Source of the DNA: an uncultured Fluviicola sp.
GTDB taxonomy: Bacteria; Bacteroidota; Bacteroidia; Flavobacteriales; Crocinitomicaceae
Reading direction: 5' to 3'
Assembly: GCF_946478805.1 (NCBI RefSeq)
Contig: NZ_CAMLDC010000003.1
Location: forward strand, 223,396-287,395
Length of the DNA: 64,000 bases
Position 1 is the first letter of the stretch, and each line of letters opens with the position of its first letter. The translations under genes and the position numbers were made by a program. Below, piece after piece: positions 1 through 8,823 of this stretch. Below the pieces are notes generated by a model, which was given only the letters and a program-made list of their open reading frames with translations, searched no databases and was not told where the DNA came from.

Positions 1-516
1 AATCAATGCATCCTCTTCTTTTTGCGTTTCTCCAACGATTTCATTCAACTCATCTTGTTTCACTTTCAAATCGCCCTTACGAAACTCCAAACGCTCTTTT
101 GCTTCGTCAAGCACTTCTTTTTTGGAAGAAATCTTGATTTTAGCCTCTTTCATGCGTTTATCGTGCAATTTGATCTCTAACTCCTGGTATTCGATTTCCT
201 TCGCCAACGATTCAAACTCACGATTGTTACGTACGTTATTTTGTTGATCCTTGAACTTTACAATAGCAGCTTCCGCATCTTTCATTGCCATCTTACGATC
301 CGCAACTTCCGTATCTAATTCTTTCGCTTCCTCTTGCAGGTTCTTGATTCTAGTCTCTAACCCTTCGATCTCGTCTTCCAAATCCTGAACCTCCAAAGGC
401 AATTCACCACGTACGGTTCTAATTTTATCGATTTGAGAATCAATCTTTTGCAACGCATACAATGCGTCCAACTTTTCAGCAACTGTTGTTTCTTTTGTAC
501 TTGCTTTTGCAGCCAT
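1..516 (-). CDS. C4-type zinc ribbon / coiled-coil protein, partial
   Basis: Open from the ATG at 514-516 to the left edge, giving 172 residues with the C-terminus missing. The visible part is almost entirely charged helix, rich in Glu, Lys, Asp and Leu, and should form a long coiled-coil hairpin. This matches the N-terminal half of the bacterial family that ends in a four-cysteine zinc ribbon and is usually found next to nif3 in Bacteroidota. The zinc ribbon itself lies outside the window, so the family call rests on the coiled coil plus context. It starts 3 bases after the nif3 stop and is surely co-transcribed with it. The molecular role of the family is not settled; nucleic-acid or protein scaffolding has been suggested. 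Confidence 0.8.
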   Translation of the reverse strand, partial: MAAKASTKETTVAEKLDALYALQKIDSQIDKIRTVRGELPLEVQDLEDEIEGLETRIKNLQEEAKELDTEVADRKMAMKDAEAAIVKFKDQQNNVRNNREFESLAKEIEYQELEIKLHDKRMKEAKIKISSKKEVLDEAKERLEFRKGDLKVKQDELNEIVGETQKEEDALI

Positions 517-519
517 ACT

Positions 520-1614
520 TTAGAGATAATTTATCGGATTCGTATTTACACTCGTTAAACGAACCGCAAAATTAGTAAATTTTTTCTTCAATTGTGCTAC
601 TAACCACTCAGAAGTATATTGTTCCGACTCAAAATGACCGATATCCGCGATCATTAAGTGATTTTCAGCATCGAAAAATTCGTGGTATTTAAAGTCACCG
701 GTGATAAAAACGTCTGCTTTCGCCCGAATTGCATCTTTTAATAAAAAACTTCCGGATCCACCACAAACGGCAATGGTTTTAACGACCGATTTGGTCGGAT
801 TGGTATATCTGACAGTCCCGCAATGGAAAGTTTTCTTTATAAAATGTAAAAACTCCATGGCTTCCATTCCCTTTTCCAAAGATCCGATCATACCACTTCC
901 AATGTATTCATTGGTGTTGGATAAACCTATCAGATCGTAAGCAATCTCTTCGTACGGATGCGCTGCTTTCATAGCTTGGAGCACAGGGGAAACAGCATGT
1001 TCGGCAATAATCACTTCAATTTTTACCTCTTTTACCACTTCCAGTTCACCTGCTTTTCCCAAGAATGGAACTGCATTTTCGTCAGGTCTGAATCTTCCTT
1101 CTCCTTTTGAACTGAAGCTGCATGAATCATAGGAACCAATCATTCCGGCCCCGGCCTTTGCCATCGCTTCGCGTAATAAATCTGCATGCGTTTGCGGAGC
1201 AAAAACAATCAATTTGTGGCATGTTGCAGCTTTCGGGCTTAATATTTTGAGATCCGTCAGTCCCAGTTTTTCGGAAATGATATGATTTACCCCGAAATGT
1301 ACATTATCGAGGTTGGTATGTATTGCAATCAGGTTGATGTCATTTTTGATAGCTTTTGAAACAGTCCGTTCCACATAGTTCGCACCTGTTATACGTTTCA
1401 GTCCCTTGAAAATAATGGGGTGGTGTGTCAGAACCACATTCGCCCCATGAAGAATTGCCTCGTCAATGATCGTTTCAATACAATCCAATGCAACCAGGAT
1501 CCCTTTGATTTCCGCATTCGGGTCACCAACCAGTAATCCCGAATTGTCATAGGATTCCTGGTAAGCGAAGGGTGCTATGTGATTCAAATAGGAAACGAGT
1601 TCTTTTACCTGCAT
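520..1614 (-). CDS. Nif3-like dinuclear metal centre protein
   Basis: 364 residues, the length of the long NIF3/YqfO class in which a PII/CutA-like domain is inserted between two halves of the metal-binding fold. The metal-ligand motifs are visible: LTHHPIIF near residue 64, IHTNLD near 98 and GHFESEQ near 327. Residues of about 125-235 form the insert, with the PYEEIAYDL segment typical of it. NIF3 proteins form hexameric toroids with a di-metal site; the substrate is unsettled, with GTP cyclohydrolase-like or nucleotide hydrolase roles proposed. First gene of a two-gene unit with the zinc-ribbon gene. The ATG lies 20 bases after a TATCTTTG promoter element. Confidence 0.92.
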   Translation of the reverse strand: MQVKELVSYLNHIAPFAYQESYDNSGLLVGDPNAEIKGILVALDCIETIIDEAILHGANVVLTHHPIIFKGLKRITGANYVERTVSKAIKNDINLIAIHTNLDNVHFGVNHIISEKLGLTDLKILSPKAATCHKLIVFAPQTHADLLREAMAKAGAGMIGSYDSCSFSSKGEGRFRPDENAVPFLGKAGELEVVKEVKIEVIIAEHAVSPVLQAMKAAHPYEEIAYDLIGLSNTNEYIGSGMIGSLEKGMEAMEFLHFIKKTFHCGTVRYTNPTKSVVKTIAVCGGSGSFLLKDAIRAKADVFITGDFKYHEFFDAENHLMIADIGHFESEQYTSEWLVAQLKKKFTNFAVRLTSVNTNPINYL

Positions 1615-1633
1615 TTTTAATGAATTGGATTAT

Positions 1634-1641
1634 CAAAGATA
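1634..1641 (-). promoter_or_regulatory. -7 element of nif3 promoter
   Basis: On the minus strand this reads TATCTTTG, a perfect match to the Bacteroidota TAnnTTTG element. A TTA rather than TTG lies at about the -33 spacing. It would give a leader of roughly 15 bases for nif3. Confidence 0.6.
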
Positions 1642-1790
1642 CGAAATCCGACAGTAAATAAGCAGTAATCCGGCAATAATCAACAACCAAATTGCATTTA
1701 TCTTCACTTCGATCCCAAAAACAGGATTGAAAGAGACAACGATCATGTTTTCCAGTGATTTATATCATATTTTCCTGCATAAAGCGCGCT

Positions 1791-1798
1791 TATTTTTG
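1791..1798 (+). promoter_or_regulatory. -7 element upstream of small coiled-coil gene
   Basis: TATTTTTG, a perfect TAnnTTTG match, 36 bases before the ATG at 1835. No clear TTG was seen at the -33 spacing. Confidence 0.5.
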
Positions 1799-1834
1799 TA
1801 ATCTAAACAGTCGTATAATCAATAAAACAAAGTC

Positions 1835-2218
1835 ATGAGTAATAGCGGATTTATTTCTGATCAACATAAAGAAAACGTTGAATGGTCAAGCAAACTGGAT
1901 TTCTATAAAGATGAAATAGAGATTCTTCAAAAACGATTAGACGAAATTGCCAGTAAAAACACGAAGAAAGAAGTGCTTATTTCTGTCGAATATTTCCAAA
2001 ACCAACTAATCATCCATCGAAATACCATTGATGAAATACAGCATGGGGTAAACGTATCGGAAGATAGTCTCCTAAATGAAGTAAAGAAAAATCCTGTCGC
2101 TACAGATCATCGGAAAACGGGATATCATCAAACCGAAAAAGAAGAGATTCAAGTCCTTGAAAAAACCTTCAAAGAGTTACGTGAAGAATTCAATCGATTT
2201 GTATCTAAATGGATTTAG
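1835..2218 (+). CDS. Small coiled-coil protein of unknown function
   Basis: 127 residues, charged, no signal peptide or membrane segment, and predicted helical throughout with heptad-like spacing (DEIEILQKRLDEIA near residues 26-39; the C-terminal 30 residues likewise). I recognise no enzyme motif. It stands alone between divergent nif3 and a convergent glycosyltransferase, with its own TATTTTTG promoter element and a shared hairpin terminator after it. Proteins of this size and composition are common in Bacteroidota as small cytoplasmic proteins of unknown role. Codon use looks like that of its neighbours, so I take it as a real gene. Confidence 0.7.
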   Translation: MSNSGFISDQHKENVEWSSKLDFYKDEIEILQKRLDEIASKNTKKEVLISVEYFQNQLIIHRNTIDEIQHGVNVSEDSLLNEVKKNPVATDHRKTGYHQTEKEEIQVLEKTFKELREEFNRFVSKWI

Positions 2219-2250
2219 AAATAGATCCGTTACTTCAAAAACCAACAAAA

Positions 2251-2274
2251 GGGAGCTTTTAAATAAAAGCTCCC
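2251..2274. terminator. Bidirectional hairpin terminator
   Basis: Perfect 10-bp stem GGGAGCTTTT/AAAAGCTCCC with an AAAT loop between two convergent genes. The minus-strand side is followed by a TTTTG run, so it fits best as the end of a transcript reading leftwards from the glycosyltransferase; on the plus strand the T-tract is weak. Confidence 0.8.
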
Positions 2275-2291
2275 TCCCTATTTCTAATATT

Positions 2292-3275
2292 CTACAAAAC
2301 AAAAAAGCACTTTTCTTTCACTTGTTCCGGATACAATTTCTGCAACACCTCATCAGCCAGTAAGGTTGTATTTAAAATTTGTGCCTGATTACAAGCTGGA
2401 ATTTCATTCAAACCAGTGATCGGATGACCTGAAATACCTTTCGGAAATTTTTCAGGTTCATTGGAAACCCAAATAAATGGTACCGTTTTCCCGATCAATA
2501 TTTTCGCAGTTATGCGTCCCTTCTGCCCTGTTCCATTGACAATTAATTGTTGAGCAGAATCCCAATCCAACTTAATGAATCGATTGACTTTCAAGGAAAA
2601 AAATGCCTGCTGTTGATAGTCTTCACTTGTTTTTGATGTTCGCAAATCATGATCACGCCATAAATGGGTTACCGAATCCAATCCTTTAATCGAAAAACCC
2701 GCTTCGAACCAACGAAACAACAAATCGTAATCCTCCGGATAATTTAACCCGGAAAAACCGCCGCATTTTTCCAAATCAACTTTCAGCATCATCCAATTCC
2801 CGGAAGCAATGGAACATTCGCGATAAATCTGCGCATAAAAATCCGAGTTGTCCACCCGATCGGTCAACCACCTTTCATATGCCTGATAACCCGCAGAAAT
2901 CAATCCGGTTTCGGAGAAGTATTTTACTTTTCCTGTTACAATTTCGCTTTCTCCGGTTTGAAGCGCTTCTAACATCTGTGTCAACTTGAAATCAGGCATG
3001 ATATCATCTGCATCCATGCGCGTGACATATTCTCCTTTCGCTTCCAAAAAAGCAGTACAAAGCGCATCCACAATTCCCTTTCCTTTATTTTCAACTAACC
3101 TGATCCTTGGATCATGCAGCAAATCAGCCAGTGCCCCCAGCTCATTTTCTGTGCTATGATCATTCACCAAGATCCATTCCCAATCGCTGTGTGTTTGTTC
3201 CAAAATGGACAAGGCAGTCTCCCGAATGTATTTTTCCGCATCGCGGTATGGTGTAAGAATCGAAATCAGAGTCAT
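2292..3275 (-). CDS. Family 2 glycosyltransferase
   Basis: 327 residues with a GT-A fold at the N-terminus: ISILTPYRDAEKYI at residues 4-17, WILVNDHST near 34-42 and the metal-binding RMDADD near 87-92, all standard for inverting GT2 enzymes. No membrane segments, so it is cytoplasmic or peripherally bound. The sugar and acceptor cannot be read from the sequence; surface polysaccharide or lipid glycosylation is the usual role. Monocistronic, divergent from lpxK, which may hint at an envelope function. The start codon lies only 4 bases after a perfect TAAATTTG element, so the mRNA may be leaderless. Confidence 0.88.
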   Translation of the reverse strand: MTLISILTPYRDAEKYIRETALSILEQTHSDWEWILVNDHSTENELGALADLLHDPRIRLVENKGKGIVDALCTAFLEAKGEYVTRMDADDIMPDFKLTQMLEALQTGESEIVTGKVKYFSETGLISAGYQAYERWLTDRVDNSDFYAQIYRECSIASGNWMMLKVDLEKCGGFSGLNYPEDYDLLFRWFEAGFSIKGLDSVTHLWRDHDLRTSKTSEDYQQQAFFSLKVNRFIKLDWDSAQQLIVNGTGQKGRITAKILIGKTVPFIWVSNEPEKFPKGISGHPITGLNEIPACNQAQILNTTLLADEVLQKLYPEQVKEKCFFVL

Positions 3276-3279
3276 CGGG

Positions 3280-3287
3280 CAAATTTA
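3280..3287 (-). promoter_or_regulatory. -7 element directly before glycosyltransferase start
   Basis: Minus strand TAAATTTG followed by CCCG and then the ATG. The expected transcription start falls on or within a base or two of the start codon. Confidence 0.6.
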
Positions 3288-3375
3288 TGTTTTTATTTTA
3301 CGAGAGCAGACGAGCGCAGAAGCACGCAGATCACAAATTTAACGCCAGAAGACGGCTGAAGATACATTTCGATTT

Positions 3376-3396
3376 GCAATTCGCAATTCGCAATTT
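3376..3396 (+). repeat. Three-unit heptamer repeat (GCAATTC)
   Basis: Two perfect GCAATTC units and one GCAATTT in tandem, 16 bases before the lpxK start. Same 7-bp period and near-identical word (ATTCGCA in another phase) as the long array at 10747-10802. The lead-in at about 3300-3355 is also repetitive, with spaced GCAGA/ACGC words. Confidence 0.75.
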
Positions 3397-3411
3397 ACTA
3401 CTTTTACCTCC

Positions 3412-4452
3412 ATGGAAAAATTCCGATTGCTTCTTCTCCCTTTCTCCTGGCTTTACAGCTTGGTTGTAAGTTTGCGAAATTGGTTTTACAGTATCGGAAT
3501 TTTCAAATCGAAAGAAATTCCCGGAGCTTCCATCTGTATAGGAAACATTACGGTCGGAGGAACAGGAAAATCTCCTCTCACCGCTTATATCGCCAAATTG
3601 TTCGAATCGCAAAAACCGGTCATCCTATCACGCGGATACGGAAGAAAAACACAGGGTTTGATTATAGCGAATGCAACCAGTTCAGCGGGTGAATTGGGTG
3701 ATGAACCGATGATGTACTGGACAACTTTCAATCAGCAAGTTCCTGTCGTAGTAGCTGAAAAAAGACAAATCGGTGTGGATTGGATCCGCGAAAACAAACC
3801 GAATTCCCTGATACTTTTAGATGACGCTTTTCAGCACAGAGCTGTTAAAGCCGGTTTGAATATTTTATTAATGACCTATGACCGCCCCGTTTTCAGGGAC
3901 TTTGTTTTTCCTGCAGGAAATTTGAGAGAACCGAGAATCGGAATGAAACGTTCGGATATCGTGGTCATTACGAAATCACCCAAGGGTCTTCCTGAAAAAT
4001 CAAAAACCCTTTTTTATCAAAAAATTCCACTTTCAAAAGACCGTATCTTCTTCAGCGAAGTCATTTATGGAGATTTGACCGGCCTATTTGGAGAAATTTG
4101 GGAACCGGTTGATCAAATAATATTGGTAACAGGTATTGCCCAACCCGAACCACTATATCGTTTTTTAGCTGAGAACCATCCGATTGAAGCAATCAGATTC
4201 CCGGACCACCATGCTTTTACTCGTGCCGATATTCAACAGATTCAGCAAAAAGTTGCTACTTTTGCCCACCAACGTTGTGCGGTAGTTACAACGGAAAAAG
4301 ATGCGGTGCGCTTTGCGGAATGGAAAGAAGTGATTTTAGAAAGCAAGATTCCATTTTTTGTACAAGGCATTTCGCTGAAAATAGATAGAGAACAAGATTT
4401 TAAAGATTTACTCAAAAATTATGTTGTTAGAGCAAATGAAGGAAGCTGCTGA
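3412..4452 (+). CDS. lpxK: Tetraacyldisaccharide 4'-kinase
   Basis: 346 residues, the usual LpxK length. It phosphorylates the 4' position of the lipid A disaccharide at the inner face of the inner membrane. The N-terminal hydrophobic stretch (LLLPFSWLYSLVVSL, residues 5-19) fits the membrane anchor, and the P-loop VGGTGKSP sits near residues 48-55. LLDDAFQHR near 136-144 is the conserved LpxK motif that contributes to the active site. Its last 32 bases overlap the start of the purine nucleoside phosphorylase gene, so the two are translationally coupled. A TACTTTTA near-match to the -7 element ends shortly before the ATG, with the heptamer repeat as its spacer. Confidence 0.95.
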   Translation: MEKFRLLLLPFSWLYSLVVSLRNWFYSIGIFKSKEIPGASICIGNITVGGTGKSPLTAYIAKLFESQKPVILSRGYGRKTQGLIIANATSSAGELGDEPMMYWTTFNQQVPVVVAEKRQIGVDWIRENKPNSLILLDDAFQHRAVKAGLNILLMTYDRPVFRDFVFPAGNLREPRIGMKRSDIVVITKSPKGLPEKSKTLFYQKIPLSKDRIFFSEVIYGDLTGLFGEIWEPVDQIILVTGIAQPEPLYRFLAENHPIEAIRFPDHHAFTRADIQQIQQKVATFAHQRCAVVTTEKDAVRFAEWKEVILESKIPFFVQGISLKIDREQDFKDLLKNYVVRANEGSC

Positions 4453-5236
4453 TTATATTAACAGCAAGACACAGGTCAAACCAAGTATCGGGATCATTTT
4501 AGGAACAGGTTTAGGCGGATTGGTTAAAGAAATTGAGGTGATTGATGAGATATCCTACCAGGATATTCCTCATTTCCCGGTTTCCACAGTGGAAAGCCAT
4601 TCCGGAAAATTGATTTTCGGAAATTTAGGTGGAAAAAAGGTTGTTGCCATGCAAGGCCGTTTTCACTTTTACGAAGGTTACAACATGCAACAGGTAACAT
4701 TTCCTGTTCGGGTAATGAAATTATTGGGTATTGAGCGTTTATTTGTGAGTAATGCTTCCGGTGGCGTGAACCCGGATTTTGTGGTTGGTGAAATCATGAT
4801 CCTGGACGATCACATCAATTTGTTCCCCGCACATCCGTTGATCGGTAAGAATATTGATGAATTAGGCCCTCGTTTCCCCGATATGAGTGAGCCATACGAT
4901 CATCAGATGATCGAAGTAGCGAAAAACATCGCTGCTGAAAACAATATCAAGGTTTCGGTTGGAACTTATGCAGCATTGACCGGTCCTACGTTGGAAACTC
5001 CTGCTGAATACGGATATGTTCGTGCAATCGGAGCTGATGCTGTCGGAATGTCAACGATTCCTGAGGTGATTGTTGCCCGTCATATGGAAATTCCATGTTT
5101 TGCGATATCCATCATTACAGATTTAGGAGTTCCTGGAAAAATTCAAAAAGTGAGTTTACAGGACGTAATAGATGTCGCCAGCAGACAAGAGCCTAAAATG
5201 ACATTGATCATGCGTGAACTGATTGCTAAAATTTAA
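4421..5236 (+). CDS. Purine nucleoside phosphorylase
   Basis: 271 residues, typical of trimeric PNP (PNP/MTAP family). It cleaves purine nucleosides with phosphate in salvage. Visible motifs are GIILGTGLGGL near residues 24-34 (phosphate binding), VESHSGKL near 61-68, MQGRFHFYEG near 79-88 and the nucleoside loop AALTGPTLETPAEY near 186-199. The best start is the ATG at 4421, inside lpxK; an alternative in-frame ATG at 4436 would remove five residues. It is followed by a strong terminator at 5258-5289. The pairing with lpxK has no obvious pathway logic and is likely just operon packing. Confidence 0.95.
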   Translation: MLLEQMKEAADYINSKTQVKPSIGIILGTGLGGLVKEIEVIDEISYQDIPHFPVSTVESHSGKLIFGNLGGKKVVAMQGRFHFYEGYNMQQVTFPVRVMKLLGIERLFVSNASGGVNPDFVVGEIMILDDHINLFPAHPLIGKNIDELGPRFPDMSEPYDHQMIEVAKNIAAENNIKVSVGTYAALTGPTLETPAEYGYVRAIGADAVGMSTIPEVIVARHMEIPCFAISIITDLGVPGKIQKVSLQDVIDVASRQEPKMTLIMRELIAKI

Positions 5237-5257
5237 GTTTGATTCAATAAATTGTGA

Positions 5258-5289
5258 AAGCCTTCCCGAACATTCAGGAAGGCTTTTTT
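5258..5289 (+). terminator. Rho-independent terminator after PNP gene
   Basis: AAGCCTTCC/GGAAGGCTT stem with an 11-base loop followed by a run of T. It closes the lpxK-PNP operon. Its T-tract also supplies the TTG of the next promoter. Confidence 0.92.
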
Positions 5290-5315
5290 GTTTTAGTAAT
5301 ATTTCCCTATTTTTG
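5288..5315 (+). promoter_or_regulatory. Promoter of lipoprotein gene
   Basis: TTG at 5288-5290, 17-base spacer, TATTTTTG at 5308-5315. Both elements match the Bacteroidota housekeeping promoter. The -33 box lies in the tail of the preceding terminator. Confidence 0.65.
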
Positions 5316-5341
5316 GTTTCTGAATAAAAATCAATCTACTC

Positions 5342-6028
5342 ATGAAACAGACTTTATACATCACCTTCTGCGCATTATTTATCGTTACTGCCTGTAAGAA
5401 AAAGGAAAATCCTCCCGCTGAAGAAACTCCAGCACCTACAAACTTATGCAGCAAACCTTCAAACCTTGGTTTATATACGCTGGGACCTGAGGTATATTTT
5501 CATTGGGATGACAACAATGCGACTGCTTCCAGTTATTATCAGTTCGAATATGGAATAACCGGTTTTTCTCATGGTTCAGGTACAGTGGTAACCACATCCA
5601 GTACTACCAGCACCAATGTATCCATGGCTGCAGGAAACGTTTATCAATTTTACGTAAGAGGCTATTGCGATGCCATCGGTGGATACAGCGACTGGGCCGG
5701 ACCTTTCAGTTATTTCAGTAATGAAAATCACAATATGTGTTTGGCACCAAGCAATGTTCAATACACCATTGAAGTAAATGGATTCAGTGAACCGGTTGGT
5801 GCGAATTTCACATGGAGCCACAACGGAGAATCCGATTTTGAATACACGATTGTTGCAAACGGAGCATCACCTGCAGGTGGAAATATTCACAGTATCTCTT
5901 TCAGCCAAGGAACTCCAACCATGTTTTTAACACAAAACACGGATTACGATTTTTATGTCCGAGCAGTTTGTAAAGATGGAAACAAAACAAGCTGGGTTGG
6001 ACCAAAAGATGTAAATATCGGAGGGTAA
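5342..6028 (+). CDS. Lipoprotein with two fibronectin III-like domains
   Basis: 228 residues. The N-terminus has a lipoprotein signal ending in IVTAC, with Cys18 followed by Lys-rich KKKE, so it should be lipidated and may reach the outer membrane. A Pro/Glu-rich linker leads into two similar beta-rich modules of about 90 residues, each containing a YxFYVRxxC segment (VYQFYVRGYC and DYDFYVRAVC) and a following W-x-GP turn (DWAGP and SWVGP). This is the pattern of the FN3-like modules common in Bacteroidota secreted proteins. Function unknown; adhesion or binding is the usual inference. Monocistronic, with its own promoter and terminator. Confidence 0.78.
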   Translation: MKQTLYITFCALFIVTACKKKENPPAEETPAPTNLCSKPSNLGLYTLGPEVYFHWDDNNATASSYYQFEYGITGFSHGSGTVVTTSSTTSTNVSMAAGNVYQFYVRGYCDAIGGYSDWAGPFSYFSNENHNMCLAPSNVQYTIEVNGFSEPVGANFTWSHNGESDFEYTIVANGASPAGGNIHSISFSQGTPTMFLTQNTDYDFYVRAVCKDGNKTSWVGPKDVNIGG

Positions 6029-6050
6029 ATCCCTTCTCTCTATTTATAAA

Positions 6051-6076
6051 AAGCAATCCTCGGATTGCTTTTTTTT
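6051..6076 (+). terminator. Rho-independent terminator
   Basis: AAGCAATC/GATTGCTT hairpin with a four-base loop and a long T-run on the plus strand, closing the lipoprotein gene. Confidence 0.88.
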
Positions 6077-6189
6077 GCTTCCGCTGGAAATCTCTCTTAT
6101 ACAAATTGCATTATAATTCAAAAAAGAATCTATTTGAGGCCATTATTCGGTGAAAAAACTCGAAATTTGCGACTCAGTTAAAATACACT

Positions 6190-7644
6190 ATGTCTACAAG
6201 AGATAAATACGAAGTTGTCATTGGATTAGAGGTTCATGCCCAGTTATTGACCAAAACCAAAGCATATTCTTCGGATATCAACGAATACGGGGCACACCCG
6301 AATACAAATGTGAGTGTGATCACTTTGGGACATCCGGGAACTTTGCCTGTGATGAACAAGAAAACAATCGAATTTGCAGTTAGACTTGGTTTGGCTTGCG
6401 GTTGTACGATTGCAGAACACCAGCATTTTGCACGTAAAAATTATTTCTATCCCGATCTTCCGAAAGGATATCAGATCACACAAGATACCACTCCCATCTG
6501 TACAGGAGGATCTATTGTTATCAAAACTGAAGACAATCAAGATAAAACTATCGGTCTGACGCGTATCCATATGGAAGAAGATGCCGGTAAGTCAATTCAC
6601 GATGTGGATTTATATGACACTTTGGTGGATTTGAACCGCGCCGGAACGCCACTTTTGGAAATCGTTTCCGAACCTGAAATCCGGTCAAGCCAGGAAGCCT
6701 ATAACTACCTGACAGAAGTTCGCCGTTTGGTTCGCTACCTGGATATCTGTGATGGAAACATGGAAGAAGGTTCTTTGCGTTGTGATGCCAATGTATCTGT
6801 TCGTTTGATTGGTGCTCCCGAATTCGGAACAAAGGTCGAAGTGAAAAACATGAACTCCATCCGAAATGTACAACGTGCAATTGAATTCGAAGTGGAGCGT
6901 CAAATTGCCGCAGTAGAAAAAGGAGAACGTATTTCCCAGGAAACGCGCAGCTTTGATGCATTAAAGGGAATCACCATTTCCATGCGAAGCAAAGAAGCTG
7001 CAAATGATTACCGTTACTTCCCTGAACCGGATTTGCAACCTATCGTTGTGGATGCCACTTATATCAACCAGATAAAAGCGAAAATGCCTGCACTTCCAAG
7101 AGAATTGTATGCAAAATACACGCAGGATTTGAAGCTTTCAGATTATGACGCCGGAATCCTGACAGACTCAAAATCAATTGCATTGTTCTTTGAAGAAGTT
7201 ATTTCCGATACCAAAAACTACAAAAGTGCAGCAAACTGGGTCATGGGCGAAGTGAAATCTTATTTGAACCAAAACGGGTTAGAAATCGAAGATTTGCCTA
7301 TTTCAGCGAAGCAAATTGCGGGGATCATCAACCTGATTGAAAGTGGTAAAGTTTCCAACTCTGCAGCTGCACAAAAGCTTTTCCCTGCATTGATTGAAAA
7401 TCCAAGTGCAAGCATCGATGAATTGGCAGTTTCTTTGAACATCATTCAGGAATCCAATGCTGATTCGTTAAAAGAAGTTATTTTAGGCGTTTTCGAGCAA
7501 CACCCGAGTGAAGTTTCCCGTTTTAAAGCCGGGGAAAACCAATTAACCGGATTTTTCATGGGTCAAATCATGAAAGCTTCAGGCGGTAAGGCCGATCCCA
7601 AAACAACAAACGCATTATTGCGTGAATTAATACAAACCGTTTGA
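6190..7644 (+). CDS. gatB: Asp-tRNA(Asn)/Glu-tRNA(Gln) amidotransferase subunit B
   Basis: 484 residues, full length. As part of GatCAB it carries out tRNA-bound transamidation of misacylated Glu-tRNA(Gln) or Asp-tRNA(Asn). Conserved blocks are EVVIGLEVHAQLLTKTKAY near residue 8, the TLGHPGTLP loop near 45 and ARKNYFYPDLPKGYQIT near 80-96, with the YqeY-like helical tail over about the last 150 residues. Neither gatA nor gatC is adjacent. First gene of a tight operon with two TlpA-like genes and lpxH; the TGA stop shares one base with the next ATG (TGATG). Confidence 0.97.
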   Translation: MSTRDKYEVVIGLEVHAQLLTKTKAYSSDINEYGAHPNTNVSVITLGHPGTLPVMNKKTIEFAVRLGLACGCTIAEHQHFARKNYFYPDLPKGYQITQDTTPICTGGSIVIKTEDNQDKTIGLTRIHMEEDAGKSIHDVDLYDTLVDLNRAGTPLLEIVSEPEIRSSQEAYNYLTEVRRLVRYLDICDGNMEEGSLRCDANVSVRLIGAPEFGTKVEVKNMNSIRNVQRAIEFEVERQIAAVEKGERISQETRSFDALKGITISMRSKEAANDYRYFPEPDLQPIVVDATYINQIKAKMPALPRELYAKYTQDLKLSDYDAGILTDSKSIALFFEEVISDTKNYKSAANWVMGEVKSYLNQNGLEIEDLPISAKQIAGIINLIESGKVSNSAAAQKLFPALIENPSASIDELAVSLNIIQESNADSLKEVILGVFEQHPSEVSRFKAGENQLTGFFMGQIMKASGGKADPKTTNALLRELIQTV

Positions 7645-8819
7645 TGAATCGTTTTTCGTTTTTTAGCATACTTTTTTTAGGACTATTCATTTTCACTTCT
7701 TGTGGAGATTCTTCCGTGGATGAAGAAACCGGTCTTGCCAATAACTTTCATATTGAAGGTCAGATAACCGGTGCTGCCAACCAAAAATTGAAAATCGAGG
7801 CCCAATCCCAACAAGGTGTTATCGAAGTAGCAAAAACCACTACAGATGCTTCGGGAAATTTTGAACTGGATGGAAATATCCCCGGGATGGGTATTTATTC
7901 CCTGTCTTTAGGCGAAAATGGAAAAAACGCTGTGGTTATCCCAATGGATATCGACGATAAAGTAACTTTAAAAGCAACGAAAGAGACTTTTGCAATCACC
8001 CCTGCTTTCTCCGGAACAAAATGGGCGAAACCTTTAACGAAATACATGCAGTTGTTCAGTGATTTTGCCAAAAAGCAAATGGAACAGATGCCTAAAATCG
8101 ACGATCAGGAAAAACAAATGGAACTCTTTGCCCAATTGAAAAAACCGATTGTTCAATTTTCACAAAAACAAATCCGCAAGGATCCGGGAAATCCCGTAAA
8201 TATTATTCTTGTCAATTTGATTATGCCGTCCCAGGAAGTTGGTTTTGCCGATTGGGACCCAGCAAATCTGAACGATTTAAGAACAATGGAAACTGCATTC
8301 CAACGCGATTATGCCGATTCACCGATTACCGGGATGCTATCCCAACAAATTACTGCAATCGATGCTCAATATCAGAGCTACCAGCAAACCAGTTCGGGAA
8401 CTATGGCTGCTTCTGAAATTGCTTTAAAGAATCCGGCGGGAACGGAACTCCGTTTATCCAATCTGAAAGGGAAAGTGGTTTTGATCGACTTTTGGGCGTC
8501 CTGGTGTGCTCCTTGCAGAAAGGAAAACCCGAATGTAGTGCGTTTATATAAGAAATACAGAGGTGAAGGATTTGAAGTATTCTCCGTATCATTGGACCAG
8601 GATCAGAATGCATGGAAAGCTGCGATTGACAAAGATGGCTTATTTTGGCCCAACCATGTTTCCGACCTGATGGGTTGGCAAACTCCACTTGTCCAGGCTT
8701 ATGGGATACAAGGTATTCCGCACACTGTTCTTTTAAACAGAGAAGGGAATATTGTTGGTGTCGGATTAAGAGGTGCGCAATTGGAACAGAAATTGATAGA
8801 ACAACTAGCAAAAAAATAA
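7644..8819 (+). CDS. TlpA/ResA-like thioredoxin lipoprotein (copy 1)
   Basis: 391 residues from the ATG at 7644, which overlaps the gatB stop by one base; a TTG one codon upstream is less likely. The lipoprotein signal ends at FTSC (Cys near residue 20), followed by a beta-rich N-terminal region (about 35-130) of the DUF4369 type, a helical linker, and a C-terminal thioredoxin fold with WASWCAPC (Cys288, Cys291). A cis-proline is visible in GIQGIPHTVLL. Such proteins are periplasmic thiol-disulfide reductants used in cytochrome c maturation or disulfide repair. The next gene is a diverged copy. Substrate unknown. Confidence 0.9.
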   Translation: MNRFSFFSILFLGLFIFTSCGDSSVDEETGLANNFHIEGQITGAANQKLKIEAQSQQGVIEVAKTTTDASGNFELDGNIPGMGIYSLSLGENGKNAVVIPMDIDDKVTLKATKETFAITPAFSGTKWAKPLTKYMQLFSDFAKKQMEQMPKIDDQEKQMELFAQLKKPIVQFSQKQIRKDPGNPVNIILVNLIMPSQEVGFADWDPANLNDLRTMETAFQRDYADSPITGMLSQQITAIDAQYQSYQQTSSGTMAASEIALKNPAGTELRLSNLKGKVVLIDFWASWCAPCRKENPNVVRLYKKYRGEGFEVFSVSLDQDQNAWKAAIDKDGLFWPNHVSDLMGWQTPLVQAYGIQGIPHTVLLNREGNIVGVGLRGAQLEQKLIEQLAKK

Positions 8820-8823
8820 CTAC

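Noticed and set aside
2157..2363. 68-residue plus-strand reading frame over the terminator
   Set aside because: Overlaps the end of the coiled-coil gene, the terminator and the glycosyltransferase in antisense; no start signal and composition not like a protein.
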